From Mucidula mucida (taxonomy: Eukaryota; Basidiomycota; Agaricomycetes; Agaricales; Physalacriaceae): 64,000 nucleotides of DNA. Every line of letters starts with the position of its first letter. Within the stretch, counting starts at the first letter, position 1. The DNA lies in contig JADNYV010000066.1 in assembly GCA_015501055.1 (NCBI GenBank), positions 111,207 through 175,206 on the forward strand. Direction: 5' to 3'. Under the pieces are notes generated by a model that searched no databases, was not told the origin of the DNA, and saw only the letters and a program-made list of their open reading frames with translations. Both the position numbers and the translations under genes were made by a program. Below are positions 45,938 through 58,073 of the stretch, piece after piece.

Positions 45938-48389
45938 TCAAATCGGATGCTCCAGGTAGACCTCGCTGACGGCGCTCATTTCGGCCTCTCTGAAAGTATC
46001 CTCGGTGACAGTCAAAAGCAGACGGAAAATACCGGTGGGGGCCACATTGAAAGACAACATCTGTTGCGACTCGTTGTTATACCTCGGCCAGTGGATGAGA
46101 TTCTTGTTTCCGCTTTTTCCATCTCCGTTTGGGTCAAGGTGGGTAACAAAGTGGACAAGGTAGTCCTGCATGTCATGGGGTGGGAACATTGAAGCCTGCC
46201 GTTTCGAGTTGAAGATGAGGTCGGCGGTATGGAAAGAACGCAAATAAGCGACCGTCTTCAAACGCTTGTAGACTAGTTGCAGTGCCACGGTAAGCCTATA
46301 TAGTGGTTTGCGAGTAAGAGAAGACTTACTGAACGTGTAAACATCCTGCTTCCCCGATAACGCAGAAATGAAGAATCGACGTGGCGCTTGAAAGACGACA
46401 TCTCCCTGGAAAGTAGCCAGCCGCTTGAATTGCGGCCGCATCATGCTGAAGGCGTCGGCGTCGGACGGAGATTCTGCTAAGACCGATTGATCATTGTCGT
46501 AGAGATCTCGTGGTCGTCGACGAGGATAGGGGTCCACGAGTCTATCAACGTCGGCATCTGGAGCGGTGGGCAACATGACATCCCGGACGTATGTCCTGAA
46601 ATCTTCATTCGTCCTATGAGCAGAAAAATTGAAACAGATATTAGTAACGATATCACCCGCCTGAAAGATGGCCAACTCACGTAACATTGTGCTGAGAGAA
46701 TGAAAATAAGGTCCCCTCGTCATCACAGGTTCCTAGAAGAAGTGTTGACAACGATGAAGCACTTACAAGCAGATAGTAACAACATTCCGCTCACGAAAGG
46801 AATGTTGGCAACTTTTCCTTGCAGCACGAGGCGTTGCGGATTATCAGAGAACAAGACACCGTCCGTCCGGGGAAGCCAAGCCAGAATCAAGGACTTAGAC
46901 GGCGGCGTGAATCAGACAACCAACACCGACGCGGATTAAAGCTGATCCTCACCCGGTATTCCATCAGGAAGGGCGATGCGTCGACCGCCTTCTTCAACTT
47001 TTCGTAATCCACATGTCTCAGACACGCCAGAGTGTCATTCCACCCTCCACAATTTGTCCTTTGCACAATATCATCGTAGTCTGTAAGAGAGTGTCAACAA
47101 TGCGATAATCGCACGGTTCCAAGGCTACGTACCGCGTTGGCCATGCTCCAAGTCGCCGACGGGTATAGGGGCACCCGATTGCATGAAAGCGCCTCGGAAG
47201 AGTCCTTCATGGTTGCCATCGTTCATGAGCATATGCAAGGAAACCGAAATAGCGCCTGCCGATTGACCCCAGCTACCAAACGTTGTCAGCGTATGTCATG
47301 ATCCGGTAGAAACAGAAAACGCACAGAGTGACTTTGGTCGGGTCTCCTCCGAATTGGCCAATGTATTTTTGGACCCATTTGAGGGCTAGTCGTTCTTGAG
47401 GGTGATAACTTCAGTGAAGGCCTCAGACGAAGAGTGAGTTGCATACGATCGTGTAGTCCCAGATTTCCGACTTTGGCGTCTTTCACCTCCTTGCCCGCCA
47501 AGAACCCGTACGCTAGAATCGCAATGAGAATACTGAGAAACTTCATAGGTCTGGTTCTGGCTTACCCGATACTCGGTAGTTCATGGCTACATAGATCATT
47601 GGCTCTCCAAGCTTGATCGAGCGTCTGACAATGCCAGTACCATCGTACCTAGAGAAGTTGAGCTCCGCCATGGAAATTCCTGGAAAGTGAAAGCGTACAT
47701 CCGTGTGCCACCAATTTCGAAGCCACCTTGAAGGAAAGAAAAGCAAAGTGTCAGCTCGTAGATACCCCTCGCGTAGGACTCAGCGTATTACCTCCAAAAA
47801 TCCACTATAGCAAATCATTAGCCTTTTTCCGATAGAGAAAGTCGACACATACGACAACGACTGGAAGTGGGCGAGTCCCCAGTTTCTTAGGTGCGATAAC
47901 GTCGATGGTCAGACCTTGCAATGAAAAGTGAGCAAACGAGATGTCTGCCAAGCTGGAAAGCTCACAGTCTTCAGACGACGGAATATTCGCAGCGAGAATG
48001 GTATTCAAGACGAAAGTTCTGATGGTCCTCGGGAAATAACGTTTCTCGAACTTGACAGCCTGTTGAGGACAAGCCGGGGGCCTCGAAGTCGCGTCAATTC
48101 TGCCCGTGTACGCATCAACAGCCTTGGGAAGCTGAAATCGGAGTTCGCCCGTTCTACAAAAGGCTCGATTCAGCGGGGCGCGACTGGGCTCCAGAGACGC
48201 AACGTACGGTGGTTGTCCATAAGGTATACCGAGGAATTTGGAGACTGGCCCATCATGAGTGCCCGTGACGGTGGCCTTGTCCAAGCACACGGTCGGTCGC
48301 CAAGCGGGAAAGGTGGGCTGAGTAGGACACCTCGCGCCAAGCACGAGTGCCGTCTGTAAGACGATGAGAAGGATTCGAGGCGTCAACAT
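45938..48389 (-). CDS. Secreted type-B carboxylesterase/lipase 2
   Basis: Tandem paralogue of esterase 1. Start 48389 gives a signal peptide (MLTPRILLIVLQTALVLGAR); an in-frame ATG six codons upstream is an alternative. KATVTGTHDGPVSKFLGIPY, PPACPQQAVKFEKRY, DCELSSLADISFAHFSLQGL, RSIKLGEPMIYVAMNYRVSG, the nucleophile elbow WGQSAGAISVSLHMLMN, DGVVFQAPRRFFISALSGKQ-like block (VVFQAPRRFFISALSGKQDV), the His region FHTADLIFNSKR and VTHLDPNGDGKSGNKNLIHW are all present. It ends SEVYLEHPI. A longer Arg/Asp-rich insertion than in esterase 1 follows DVDRLVDPY. Predicted to be secreted and active; substrate unknown. Confidence 0.87.
46978..47280. repeat. Gene-conversion tract, copy in esterase 2
   Basis: Partner of 43964-44266; same length, two mismatches seen. 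Confidence 0.9.
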
Positions 48390-50229
48390 CCTGGGGGAGT
48401 AATGCACTAACCAAACAACAGACGAGGTATCGTCTTATACAGAAAAAACAGAGTCGGCGTCTTGATCTAGACGAGACTTTGTCTACCAAAACGAAGCGTA
48501 TGGAGGAAAGAGATTTGCCCTGTAGACCTAGTTCAGAGGAAAATGAGGGAGGAAAGCTAAATTTTGTACGAATCATTCCACGATTTCCTTGGTGCGCTTT
48601 CTGTAGGAAGACGCGTCAATTGATGTTGGACTTCAACCGCTTCAAGATTAATTCAGGCCATACGGCCCTGCTATTATATTAGATCGCGAGCGTCGTCCGA
48701 TCGTGAGTGTTCTTGCTGAGGGAGTCGTTGTATCACAAATGGGAATCGGTTTCGTTTGCGTTGATGCAAGGGTGTCCTAGCAGCCAGATGTCGAAAGACA
48801 TATAACAGCAACCAGTTTATGGGGTATGATTTGGGAACTGAAAGAAACGTGCTGTAAATCTTGTCATTCGATAAGACGAGCACGGACCATCGGATAAAGT
48901 CTTCGTTGACGTCTTCTCTCCTTCTCTCCTTCGAAAAGACTAGAAAGAACTCCATAGTAGCTGCTCTCGAGAACTGTGACATGGACCATCTTTCAAGTAG
49001 ATCATGTACGAACGGAACGCGGACTCTCTTACTTTGCACTCACCCGGGCGTCCGAGAGAATCAAGCGCGGGAAATGCTGCAAGGAATGGTCAAATCATAG
49101 GAAAGCATCAGACGCAGAAATAGTGCGCGGTAGTTGGCGAATTGCGAACTGGTTGAAAATATTGAATAATCTAATCGCAAAGGTCCAGACCAAAGAAGTC
49201 TGGCAGACTCAAGAGGTGTCAAAACAGACCGCCCTGTCAGTATCATGTGTGTGAGTGTCAGGCAATGAGCCAATCACACCGACGCGCCTACTCTATAATT
49301 GAAATGGGATCTGCGCCGGTTCCGAGGGGACGTTTCTGGACACAAAAGACAAATGTGTCAGGAAGCGAACTGGAACCTCCGAATAGTTCCTCCCAAGTAG
49401 ATCATGCACGGATTTTCCTAACCACACCAACCGAGCATCCGAGGGAATCAAATGTGCTGAATGCTGAAGATGCACATCACACATCACACGTCGTAGCAAA
49501 GCACCATCTCCAAACACAAGATGTGGTAGTTAGATCGATTAGACGCGGCTTACGAGACGAAAAGACAACGAGCTTCGCGAAGTCCCAGGCCAAAGAAGTT
49601 CGCGCTCAAGTAGGCGTCATGTAAACTAGACGACACTGATGTTAATGTGAGTGGGCTTCAGGCAACAAATTGACTACACCTACTTCTGCTCCAAAACCGA
49701 AACTAGATCTGTACGGCACGTCGTTGTGATTATGCAGACAAAGGTTTTATAGAGTGAGGACACACCTTTTGGAAAACATTTCCCGTAAGCATATGCATCG
49801 AAGGGGGATATAAGCTTCAGACGACATCGTGAAAGCCCGCCTGGTGACGACGATATAGACGCTGAAAGTCTAGGAGATCTGGAAACATCATTGAGCAACC
49901 TCCTTAATATGCACCAACCAGCAAAGAAGGTATTGAATGGGATACGACCGATGTCTTGAAGACCCTGTACTAGTCGCTCCATGACGTAGATCAGCACAAA
50001 ACGCGGATTTAGGTCAAAGTTTTCAAACCTAAGAAGCCAGCGAGGTATCAGATAGGCGACGTCTTCTATTAGGGAAAGGACTTTCAGTCAGGTCTGGGCA
50101 TCGATGTCAGAATGCGGACGAGGCTAATCGAATCTTTACGGTGTTGTTCAGATTCGCACGGAGCCTAGAGATCTGAAGAGAGAATCATATTGAGAGCAAT
50201 TTGCAGTACAAAGCAACGACCACATAATG
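48390..50229. other. Long region without an intact gene, decayed duplicates
   Basis: Two stretches about 390 bp apart (near 48996-49200 and 49390-49600) share AAGTAGATCATGNACG, ATCCGAGNGAATCAA and GGCCAAAGAAGT-like blocks, so they are an old tandem duplication now strongly diverged. Esterase 2's promoter lies at the left edge (GTATAAGACG on the minus strand near 48432). No complete gene is supported. Confidence 0.5.
49680..50085 (-). pseudogene. Coding-like remnant, unknown family
   Basis: On the minus strand an open frame reads KVLSLIEDVAYLIPRWLLRF, then NFDLNPRFVLIYVMERLVQG, LQDIGRIPFNTFFAGWCILR and RLLNDV. Its composition looks like real protein, but no start codon with upstream exons could be joined: a TGA lies just before KVLSL. 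I do not recognise the family. It may be an exon of a decayed gene related to the duplicated stretches to its left. Confidence 0.35.
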
Positions 50230-50982
50230 TCAAGCAACCTCAAGCATGCCATATACATCTCGCTTGTAATTCTCCATTGGCACCGGGGCAGAGTGTCGCG
50301 CTAGGCGCGTCTTGAGACGACTCTTGGTGACAATGCTCGCATCCACCTGCATGTCGTTGTGCTCGAGATGCGGTTGAGTGACGGTGCGAGGGCGTTGACG
50401 TGGAGTAGGAGAGGGCATGGAAATACGTCGATATCTCTTCCTTGGGGGAAGATCGTCCTCGTCTTCTTCATCCAGTATTGCCAGCTTGGGCGTTCCGCGA
50501 GTGCTAAGGCGTGCACAGGGGCTCGAGGACGGGCTGTCAACATCTTGAGTGACATCACGTGTGCGAGAAATCTTGGGTGCAGGCGGGGGAACAGCGCGTC
50601 TCAGGCCAACAATGACTTCGATGGAGTTTCGAATGAATGACGCGTCCTCGTCGAGACTGATGGTGAGCACGTTGGGAAGCTTGTCGTTGAGCTTGGCAGC
50701 GACAGAGACGAGCTGGGAGTGGGACATGGTAAGAAGGTCTTCGTGGCAGCAGAAGGGGATAGCGTCAAGGGCGGTAATGACAATGGCGTCCTCGGCAGTG
50801 TCTTCATTCTGCAGCGCGATGCTGCCAGAGGGTGTACGATGAACATGAGGCTTGTCGACGATGGTCTCGAGGCTGCCAAAAGGCTCTGGCTTTCTTCTGA
50901 AGAATAGATTGCGAACTGGGGTGAAAGGAACAGTAAACGAGCGTGTAGAGAGACGACTAGGCTGCTTGCCCGCCTTGGGCAT
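50230..50982 (-). CDS. Hypothetical basic/acidic protein, intronless
   Basis: A single open frame. Start 50982 (MPKAGKQPSRLSTRSFTVPF, then TPVRNLFFRRKPEPFG) is preferred over an in-frame ATG at 51180 that would overlap the WDR59 start. The middle contains a conserved-looking block (AIPFCCHEDLLTMSHSQLVS, VAAKLNDKLPNVLTISLDED) that could form helices. After it the protein is disordered, with an acidic run and KRYRR (a possible NLS); it ends ENYKRDVYGMLEVA. No known domain recognised; probably nuclear. Divergent from WDR59 with about 110 bp between starts. Confidence 0.8.
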   Translation of the reverse strand: MPKAGKQPSRLSTRSFTVPFTPVRNLFFRRKPEPFGSLETIVDKPHVHRTPSGSIALQNEDTAEDAIVITALDAIPFCCHEDLLTMSHSQLVSVAAKLNDKLPNVLTISLDEDASFIRNSIEVIVGLRRAVPPPAPKISRTRDVTQDVDSPSSSPCARLSTRGTPKLAILDEEDEDDLPPRKRYRRISMPSPTPRQRPRTVTQPHLEHNDMQVDASIVTKSRLKTRLARHSAPVPMENYKRDVYGMLEVA

Positions 50983-51091
50983 GGTGGTGGGAGGCAAAAC
51001 GACTGGTCTTCCCAATTTGGACAGGTCCTCTCCCACTACGCGTACACAAACAATTCGATCTTCGCACCAACGTCTCCGCAATGAGCAAGTA

Positions 51092-54000
51092 ATGCCCTTA
51101 TCACCCTTAGCGTCCGATGAACCGAGTATCCTCTCTCGGCGACGTCCCTCGACGACGGCGGACCTCCCAGCCAAGATCAAATATCCAGGCGATAGGCGGC
51201 CGTCGTCGAGCTATACCAATGAAGTCGTCGAAGTAGATGATCCCGGAGGATTCCACAGGAATCTGCTGCTCGATATGAAGCAGATGGTTGGCGGCGCTGT
51301 TGGCAACGTGCGTACTCTTCGTTGAAAAGGATAAGATACCAATAGATGTTCCAGATGAGCATAAGCCCATATTCTCGCGACATCGTCCTCGCCGCGTGTG
51401 TATATCCATTAGTCTGACAAAACGCGCTGGCTCATATGCCTGTAGACGCCGTGGACTCTTCATAATAGATCTCGAGGCCAACTTGGAGGTTCCCAGATTT
51501 CTGCCTCAAGGTGGTACGTGGGACGTGGCCGATGTACAGTGGAACCCGCACACGTCTCGAGCAGAATACATCGTGTCCACCTCTTGCGAAAAACTGTACG
51601 TTCACTAGCCTACGTCTCTCCTCTCATCTAACCCAATTTCTCAGGCTAATATGGAATCTAATGGCGTCAGGCAATTCCAACATCGAACACATTCTATCTG
51701 CACACTATCGGGCCATTACCGATATCAACTGGCATACCAAAGAGCCCAACATTGTTTCGAGCACCGGTATCGACTCTTGGGTATGGACGTGGGATCTCAG
51801 AGAGCCTAGGAAAGCGATATTCGGACTCTGCGCGTTCGCAGCGCCTGGAACACAGGTCAAGTGGAACAGACAAGACCCGAACATTCTTGCCTCGGCGCAT
51901 GCTAACGAAGTGCTCCTATGGGATCGACGAAAGGGCTCTTTACCAATCTCCAAAATTGATGCGCATACATCCAAAATTTATGGCATTGATTGGTCCCACC
52001 ACGACTCGAGGGAAATAGTAACCTGTTCTTTGGACAAAACTATCAAAGTCTGGGATATGCACGAAGCAGATCCAAAATCTGTCATTAACACGACGTATCC
52101 AGTTTGGAGAGCGAGGAATCTACCATTTGGAAGAGGAATATTAAGTTTAGCGCAGAGGGGCGAGACGATGCTGGAGATGTATGCGACCGAGGGTTCAAGG
52201 GAGCCTATCCATGAATTTGAGGGCCACACCGATGTTGTGAAGGAGTTCGTCTGGAGAAGAGGTGGTCAAGGTTCGCTTTCTTTTGTTGTCTCGCGCACTT
52301 GTACTAATTTCAACTCACAGACGGCAATGACTTCCAGCTCATCACTTGGTCGAAAGACCGTACTCTTCGATTCTGGGGTGTCGATTCTGATATTATCCAG
52401 GTAGCTGAATTTGGTGTTCTTGTCAGGGCAAACATTGACGTCTTTTGCAGCAAGTAGGTTCCACCCCAGTGAAACCGAGGAACTTTGACCCGGATCACAC
52501 TATTTCTTTCCGTACCCCTCCCCATACACCTAAAAGCTCTGTAGTCTTATCCGCGCCTGTCGGGCATAGATCTATTCTGGCCGAGGTCCGAGCTGGTGCA
52601 CCACCTCGACAACAGCAGCCACCATTGCCCCAACCCATTGTGAGCAAAGCCAAAATGACTCGCGGATCCATGAGATCGACGGCGCGTGGTGGTGTAGATG
52701 GGTTGACTTGGTTAGCGAGCGTGAGAGTCGAAGATCGGAGAAGAGGGAGCTCAAGTAATCCTGGCAGTGAAGGTAACAGTGCCGATGCCAGTCGAATGAG
52801 CTCAAGGTCGAGAGGAAATGACGATGAGCGAAGAAGTGAAAGTCGAAGTCGAGGGGTTGTCAGTGCTGGGATCGACGATCCGAAGGAGAGCCTACAAGAC
52901 GAGTACGTTTTTTATTTTTCTGTGACAACCTACCTCACTTCGTCCAGAATTACGCGCGTCGTTACAACCTTGGCGCAGAACAAAGTTAGGCTTGAAAGGG
53001 TATGATCAAGTCTCTCCCAAGCCCTGATACCGACTGACATTGTGTGTAGCACGAACTGACTGCAAAAAAGCGGTTCTGTACTATTGGTCTACATGGACCC
53101 TGGGGTCAATCGTCGACGACAGTCTTCGTGTTCATGCGTATCACGTTCACTTTCCCAAAGGAGTATCCTCATCGTGGGCCGGATTCTACCCCTGTCGTCA
53201 GCTTGGAACCGAATCCTCTTATTTCTATCAACGATCGTGCGCGCATTCTTCGAAAACTGAAGACTATCAGAGAATCCCGACGGCCTTGTTTAGAACCTTG
53301 TCTTCGATTTCTGCTTTTCAAGAACGAGGACGTCGACGAGAAACCCATCCATCTAGATTCGGGATCTAGCGATGAAGAGGATGAAGGCAAGAGGCGAGAA
53401 CAAGAGCATACGGTAGCGTTGTTGAGGAACAACAAGAATTTGGCTGAGCCTAGGACGACGCAAGGTGTCTTTGGACCTAATGGTGCGCATATTTTCTTGC
53501 AACCAGACTACTCAAACTCATCAACAATGTATATGTATAGGCGAGCTTGTTTGCTTTTTCAACAGCCCTCCACGCTCGATGAAGAATATACCTCGGTTCA
53601 TAGAATCGCCGACGACACAGTCACCTACTCCTGAGGAGAAAGCTGAGAACATGTATCAATCGCCTGCGCTCGCTACTGAAGCTATTCGGCGGTTGGAGGC
53701 TGCTGCTGTGGATCATCAGTCTGCGACCAGTGTGCTCCGTCGAATGGACGATCAGATTACGCGGTTCTTGACCAACTCTTTGACGTTCTCGCAGGCGCGT
53801 TTTCGTGATCGGTTTCGTGCCACCCCACAGCGCTATGTCACGCCGCAGAAGACGACGGTCTTGTTGATCAATACGACCACGGTGGCAGGCGGGGATCGGA
53901 AAGTTGCAAGGGGTTATGTGTTCACTGTTACTGGGGAAGGAGACGAGGGCGAAGATGGCGGTTTGGGTCTTCTGTGTGCGAGAAACGCTGCGGTTGCGCG

Positions 54001-55446
54001 TAAACACGGCAGATATGACCATGCGAGGATCTTCGTCTCGTTAGGTGCACTGCTGAGCTTCCGAGAATTTCCGCAGGATGGAGTTTCTTCCAAGAACGAT
54101 GCGCTTTGGAATCTTGTCAAACAGATGTATGTGCTTTCCTGATCCTTATTGAAAGGATAGCTAACAAGTATTACTAGAATGAATGCTCTGGCTGAGGAGA
54201 AGGACGTTCAGATGCTCGCCATGGTAGCTATGACAGTTCTCCAAGTCATTCCGCCACTCGCGGGGCTCAAGCCTATGTCTCTCAAGAGTCCGCGGGGCAC
54301 GCCTTTCCGACCAGGTTTCTCGGATGGCTACCAAGCTGACTATTTCAGTCTCACGAGAGGCGCCCAACGCATCCGGTCAGGTCGAGAGAGCCCAAAGTCG
54401 CCCATGTGGCCCCGGCTTTCTGTGCCGTCGTCCCCGACAAACCTACCCTCCGCTTCTGCGTCGTCGTCGTCTTCGCGCGCAGGCTCGTGGTCGAGTCTTT
54501 TCACGACGAACACGATGCGGCAGTTTATGGCAGAGAAGTTGACTGGTGTCCAGGATTCTTTCAAGGACGGGCTTGCGACGCCTACTGTTGAGAAGACGCC
54601 GCCCTTGATGATGCGCTCGACGGCGATACCGATACCTGGTGGCGGATCGCGGGGAGAGCCAATGTCACCTCATCCGCATCAGCACAAGAAGAGTGGAGGG
54701 CATGAGTCGCTCATTTCGAGATCTTGGAATGATGAGAAGAGGGGCGATAAGAGGCGGATGAGCACAGTGTCGTTTTCGCCTGCAAAGTCGACTGTGTCGA
54801 ATGTGACGGCAACTTCGAACCGCGGTAGTGGTCCCAGGAAACGGATAGTGTTTGAGGAAGCTCCACGCGAAGCGTCGTTAGTGTTCTTCCTGCCATGGCC
54901 GTTCGTGTGTAATCTAACATGACGTGCAGGTTGTCAGTACCCTTCAACCGAAACGACGTGTTGACGTATGTGCGCTACGTTCACGCCTATGCTGAATTTC
55001 TGTTCCGCTGGGAGCTGCATCATAAGAGGCTCGAGTTGCTCAAGGTCGTGGATCCGCATGCAGAAGCAGACGTCGTTGCGCATCGAATCGGTTCGTCCAT
55101 ACCTCGACCTGCCTCAGGTCCGATTCTCATACCACTTCTTCTCATCTAGGTGTTTCGAGAATATGCGCTGAATGTCGGTCGATACTCTCCGCGGATGCTA
55201 AGGCGTGTCCGGCTTGCCACCATCCGTCGACGATGCCGAATTGCGCTGTATGTCGGTTGCCTGTTAGAGGTTCGTCTACTTGGCTGAGTATTATATTGTG
55301 TGTTGGGCTTCGCTTATACGCTTGGACCAGGTCTGTCGCAGAGTTGCACGCGGTGCTTGCATGTGATCCACATGTCGTGTCGGAAGGTGGTGGTTAAGGT
55401 TGAGACGTGTCCGTCTGGGTGTGGGTGTACGTGCAAGTGGAAATAG
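51092..55446 (+). CDS. WDR59: WDR59/Mtc5-like SEA (GATOR2) complex subunit
   Basis: Large WD40-RWD-RING protein that regulates TORC1 at the vacuole. Start 51092 (MPLSPLASDEPSILSRRRPS) leads to NLLLDMKQMVGGAVGN, then the WD40 propeller: LFIIDLEANLEVPRFLPQGG, WDVADVQWNPHTSRAEYIVS, HYRAITDINWHTKEPNIVSS, QVKWNRQDPNILASAHANEV, KIYGIDWSHHDSREIVTCSL, DKTIKVWD and WSKDRTLRFWGVD. A disordered linker and an RWD domain follow (ITFTFPKEYPHRGPDSTPVV). After a long middle region with GELVCFFNSPPRSMKNIPRF the C-terminal zinc module reads RICAECRSILSADAKACPAC, NCAVCRLPVRG, SCTRCLHVIHMSCRK and CPSGCGCTCKWK. About twelve introns. All parts of the family architecture are present. Confidence 0.93.
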
Positions 55447-56404
55447 AAAGGAGAATGTTGTGTGACTGGCGGCTTGAATGGGGTGATGATCACAAGGATG
55501 CGTGAATTGTGCCGGCGCCATCGATATAAATAGTCGGTTAGCTTTCGACTGTCAGCATCCACCTACAGGTAGGAGGGGATCTCTCTTATGTCATCTTGTT
55601 CGTTGACGATATTTTAGCTCGGTATTCCTTTAGCATACGCGATGGCGAGTCAAGACACTCGGGTGAAGCCACAGCCGCCTTTGTTATCCTCCGTCGAGTC
55701 TCCTTCCCCAGCGGCCCAAGCAATACAGAGTTGCGTTCGAGCGCAGCTATTGCGCATGTGCGCGCGACGTTTCCTGAGTTGCGCTCTGATACATCCAACG
55801 TGGTTCGCTCTCCGCCAGTGCTTGAAGATACGCAGAAGCGGGATGTTTGATGTCATCCATGTACGCTACCCTGCTTTGTAATTTGCTTATTTTTGACGAT
55901 TTACAGGTGCAATTTGTAACATTCTAGATATCGACTCTCTACTCGATGTCACACCTTCACTTCACTCCCATAGTCGCTTGTAATAGAGTACTTGTGTAAG
56001 AACTTTGTCGAATCAAATGTGCGCCACCATTGAACTCGTGATCATCGATCATCGACTTCACGGTCACGTTTGTGAATGTCAAGTTTTTCCGATCTTGCTA
56101 TACTCGCCAAAAATGGACTAGAGCAGTTCTGTGATGAGTGGGATCATATATAGGTACAGTAGTCTTGTAATATTGATAGTAGACTTTTAGATGGATACAA
56201 GTACATTGGTGTGAGATGAATGAATCTAGGCTGTCAAGGCCACACTATGGGGCGTTAAATCATTGACCGCAACATTGGGTACCTTTTTGGACGGCGGCAG
56301 GGCGAAGACGCCGACGGCGGCGGTTCACTAGTATTGCTACTGGAAGCCGGAAGTCTATCGAAGCAATTAGTTCATTGCCATGGGCAGTACGTCGCGAGTG
56401 AAGC
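55447..56404. other. Intergenic between convergent genes
   Basis: About 960 bp. Overlapping open stretches at 55596-55881 (plus) have no recognisable domain. The rest is AT-richer DNA with nothing assignable. Confidence 0.5.
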
Positions 56405-57538
56405 TCACATGGCATCTGGATGGCCAGCTACCCGTGTACCGTCTGGTGCGATACCACATGCTCTGAAACACAGTCATTACTATAAGCGGAAAACAAAAGG
56501 GAACCCAAAGTTGAAACACACTCGACAATCTGATCCCAATAACTCGTCGGCTCAAACTCGTACGCGTGCTCGCCGCCAAAGTCCGCATCGAGATGGGACG
56601 CCGGGATGAGCTCCAGCAAGTCAGGGTTGAAGCGCATCTGCCAAGCATCAAGCATGAGAAAAAAAGGTGGCGGCGGCGCTCCACCGGCGTACCTTGTCGC
56701 GCGTGATGGGATCCAAGAAGGGGGAGATGCCCTTGTAGAAAAAGTTGAGCAGCATCGGGAGGTTGACGACGAGCGCGCGGCCGAGGGTCTCGACGTAGTG
56801 CTGCTGCAGGATGTGGAGCACCTTGCGCGCGATGGATATTGAGGGATTGGTGCGGAGGGTGGTGGATTTGTAGTCGACGATGATCACGAGGGACTCTTGC
56901 CCTGGTGGCATAAGGTCTTTGGCGCGTTCTCTGTTATCGTTATTGTTATTGTCGAGACAACAGAAGGTGAGGGGAGAGAGAGGCTTACAAGCACCAGACG
57001 AGGTGGCGAAGCTGTCGCGGACTTGTTTCGGTGTTCTCCCGCCCTGGGCGCATGTATATTATCGGACGGCCATCTTTATCAAAGCCATTGATGATGCTTC
57101 ACACGTCAAACATTAGGAATGTGATTTTTGAAGAGAATACTATACATTTTGCCCGTTTCGCTTTCGATTCTGACGTCCTCGGGGACTATCAAGTCGGGTT
57201 TGAACTCGCGACGCCATTCAAGGGTGGCTTTGATGCGCTTCTGGGCATCGGGGAAATTCCATTTGGCCGAGCGCATATAGCGAGGCATAGTGTCGGGCTT
57301 GTTGAGCCACCTACGCTCCCAAGGATGGTAGGGATCACTCTCTGGGAGCAACAGCGTGTCTGCATACTGCCCTCACGGTTTAGATCAACTATCCGGGTAA
57401 AGACTACGGCATCTAGCGTACCTCTTTCAGCGCCACAATGTGGGCCTTTTGTTCGTCAGAGTAGTTGTGAATGGGGCCGACCTTTACAGAGTTGTCGGGG
57501 ACGGTGAGTACCTTGTTTGTCGTCACAGTGGCGGCCAT
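56405..57538 (-). CDS. Sec14-like (CRAL-TRIO) phosphatidylinositol transfer protein
   Basis: Cytosolic lipid-transfer protein. Start 57538 (MAATVTTNKVLTVPDNSVKV). CRAL-TRIO N-terminal part: LPESDPYHPWERRWLNKPDT, MPRYMRSAKWNFPDAQKRIK, ATLEWRREFKPDLIVPEDV. Lipid-binding lobe: IIINGFDKDGRPIIYMRPGR, ERAKDLMPPGQESLVIIVDY, SISIARKVLHILQQHYVETL, ALVVNLPMLLNFFYKGISPF and LDPITRDK. Then DLLELIPASHLDADFGGEH, EFEPTSYWDQIVEACGIAPD and the end GHPDAM. The last intron (donor gtgtgt, acceptor gtttcag) is set by IVEACGIAPDG. It is closest to the PDR16/CSR1-type branch in fungi; the exact subgroup is unresolved. Confidence 0.92.
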
Positions 57539-58073
57539 GGTGGTTGGGAAGAAAATGAAATGGGCATGCTGGAAAGCGGCCGATGGGTACAAGAGTATCA
57601 TTACGTGAAATTATTCACTCTTGATGCGTCACCGGCAGATGCGATCGGTCCGTTAAAACCGAGCCCGAGAGATGACTGTTCCTCGGTGTGATATCTTGAG
57701 AGCAGGATTCGAGGCGAGTTTACTGCGAAAAAAGAGCATTTCGAGCTAGAATATGCAGTTAGAACGACTATAACGTCTTCTGGTGTGCGGGTTATAGTGG
57801 AGGAGCCGAGTTCCATCTCGGTAACTGGTTAGAGTACTAACGGGGCCTACGTGATGAATGCATTGAATCTCCTACCTGTGGTCGCCGCCGCCGCTGCAAC
57901 AGCGTCCCGCCAAATTGAGGATCACTAAATGTCGGTTTGTCCCGAGGAAGCAATGGTGTCTCGGAGAGGCTTAGTAAATCCCACGTGACCGCATATGTGC
58001 TCACCAATCTAATCGTGATCCGGAGACAAAAAAACGCAATCCGTGTAACCCACCTCAACCTCATACCACCACC
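57539..58073. other. Divergent intergenic region
   Basis: About 535 bp between the Sec14-like and thioredoxin starts. No gene is seen. Confidence 0.55.

Noticed and set aside
50852..51091. Plus-strand open stretch in front of WDR59
   Set aside because: It is the antisense shadow of the hypothetical gene at 50230-50982; the WDR59 start at 51092 matches the known family N-terminus.
55596..55881. Overlapping 79-84 codon plus-strand open stretches
   Set aside because: Two frames equally open, neither with a domain; too short to support.
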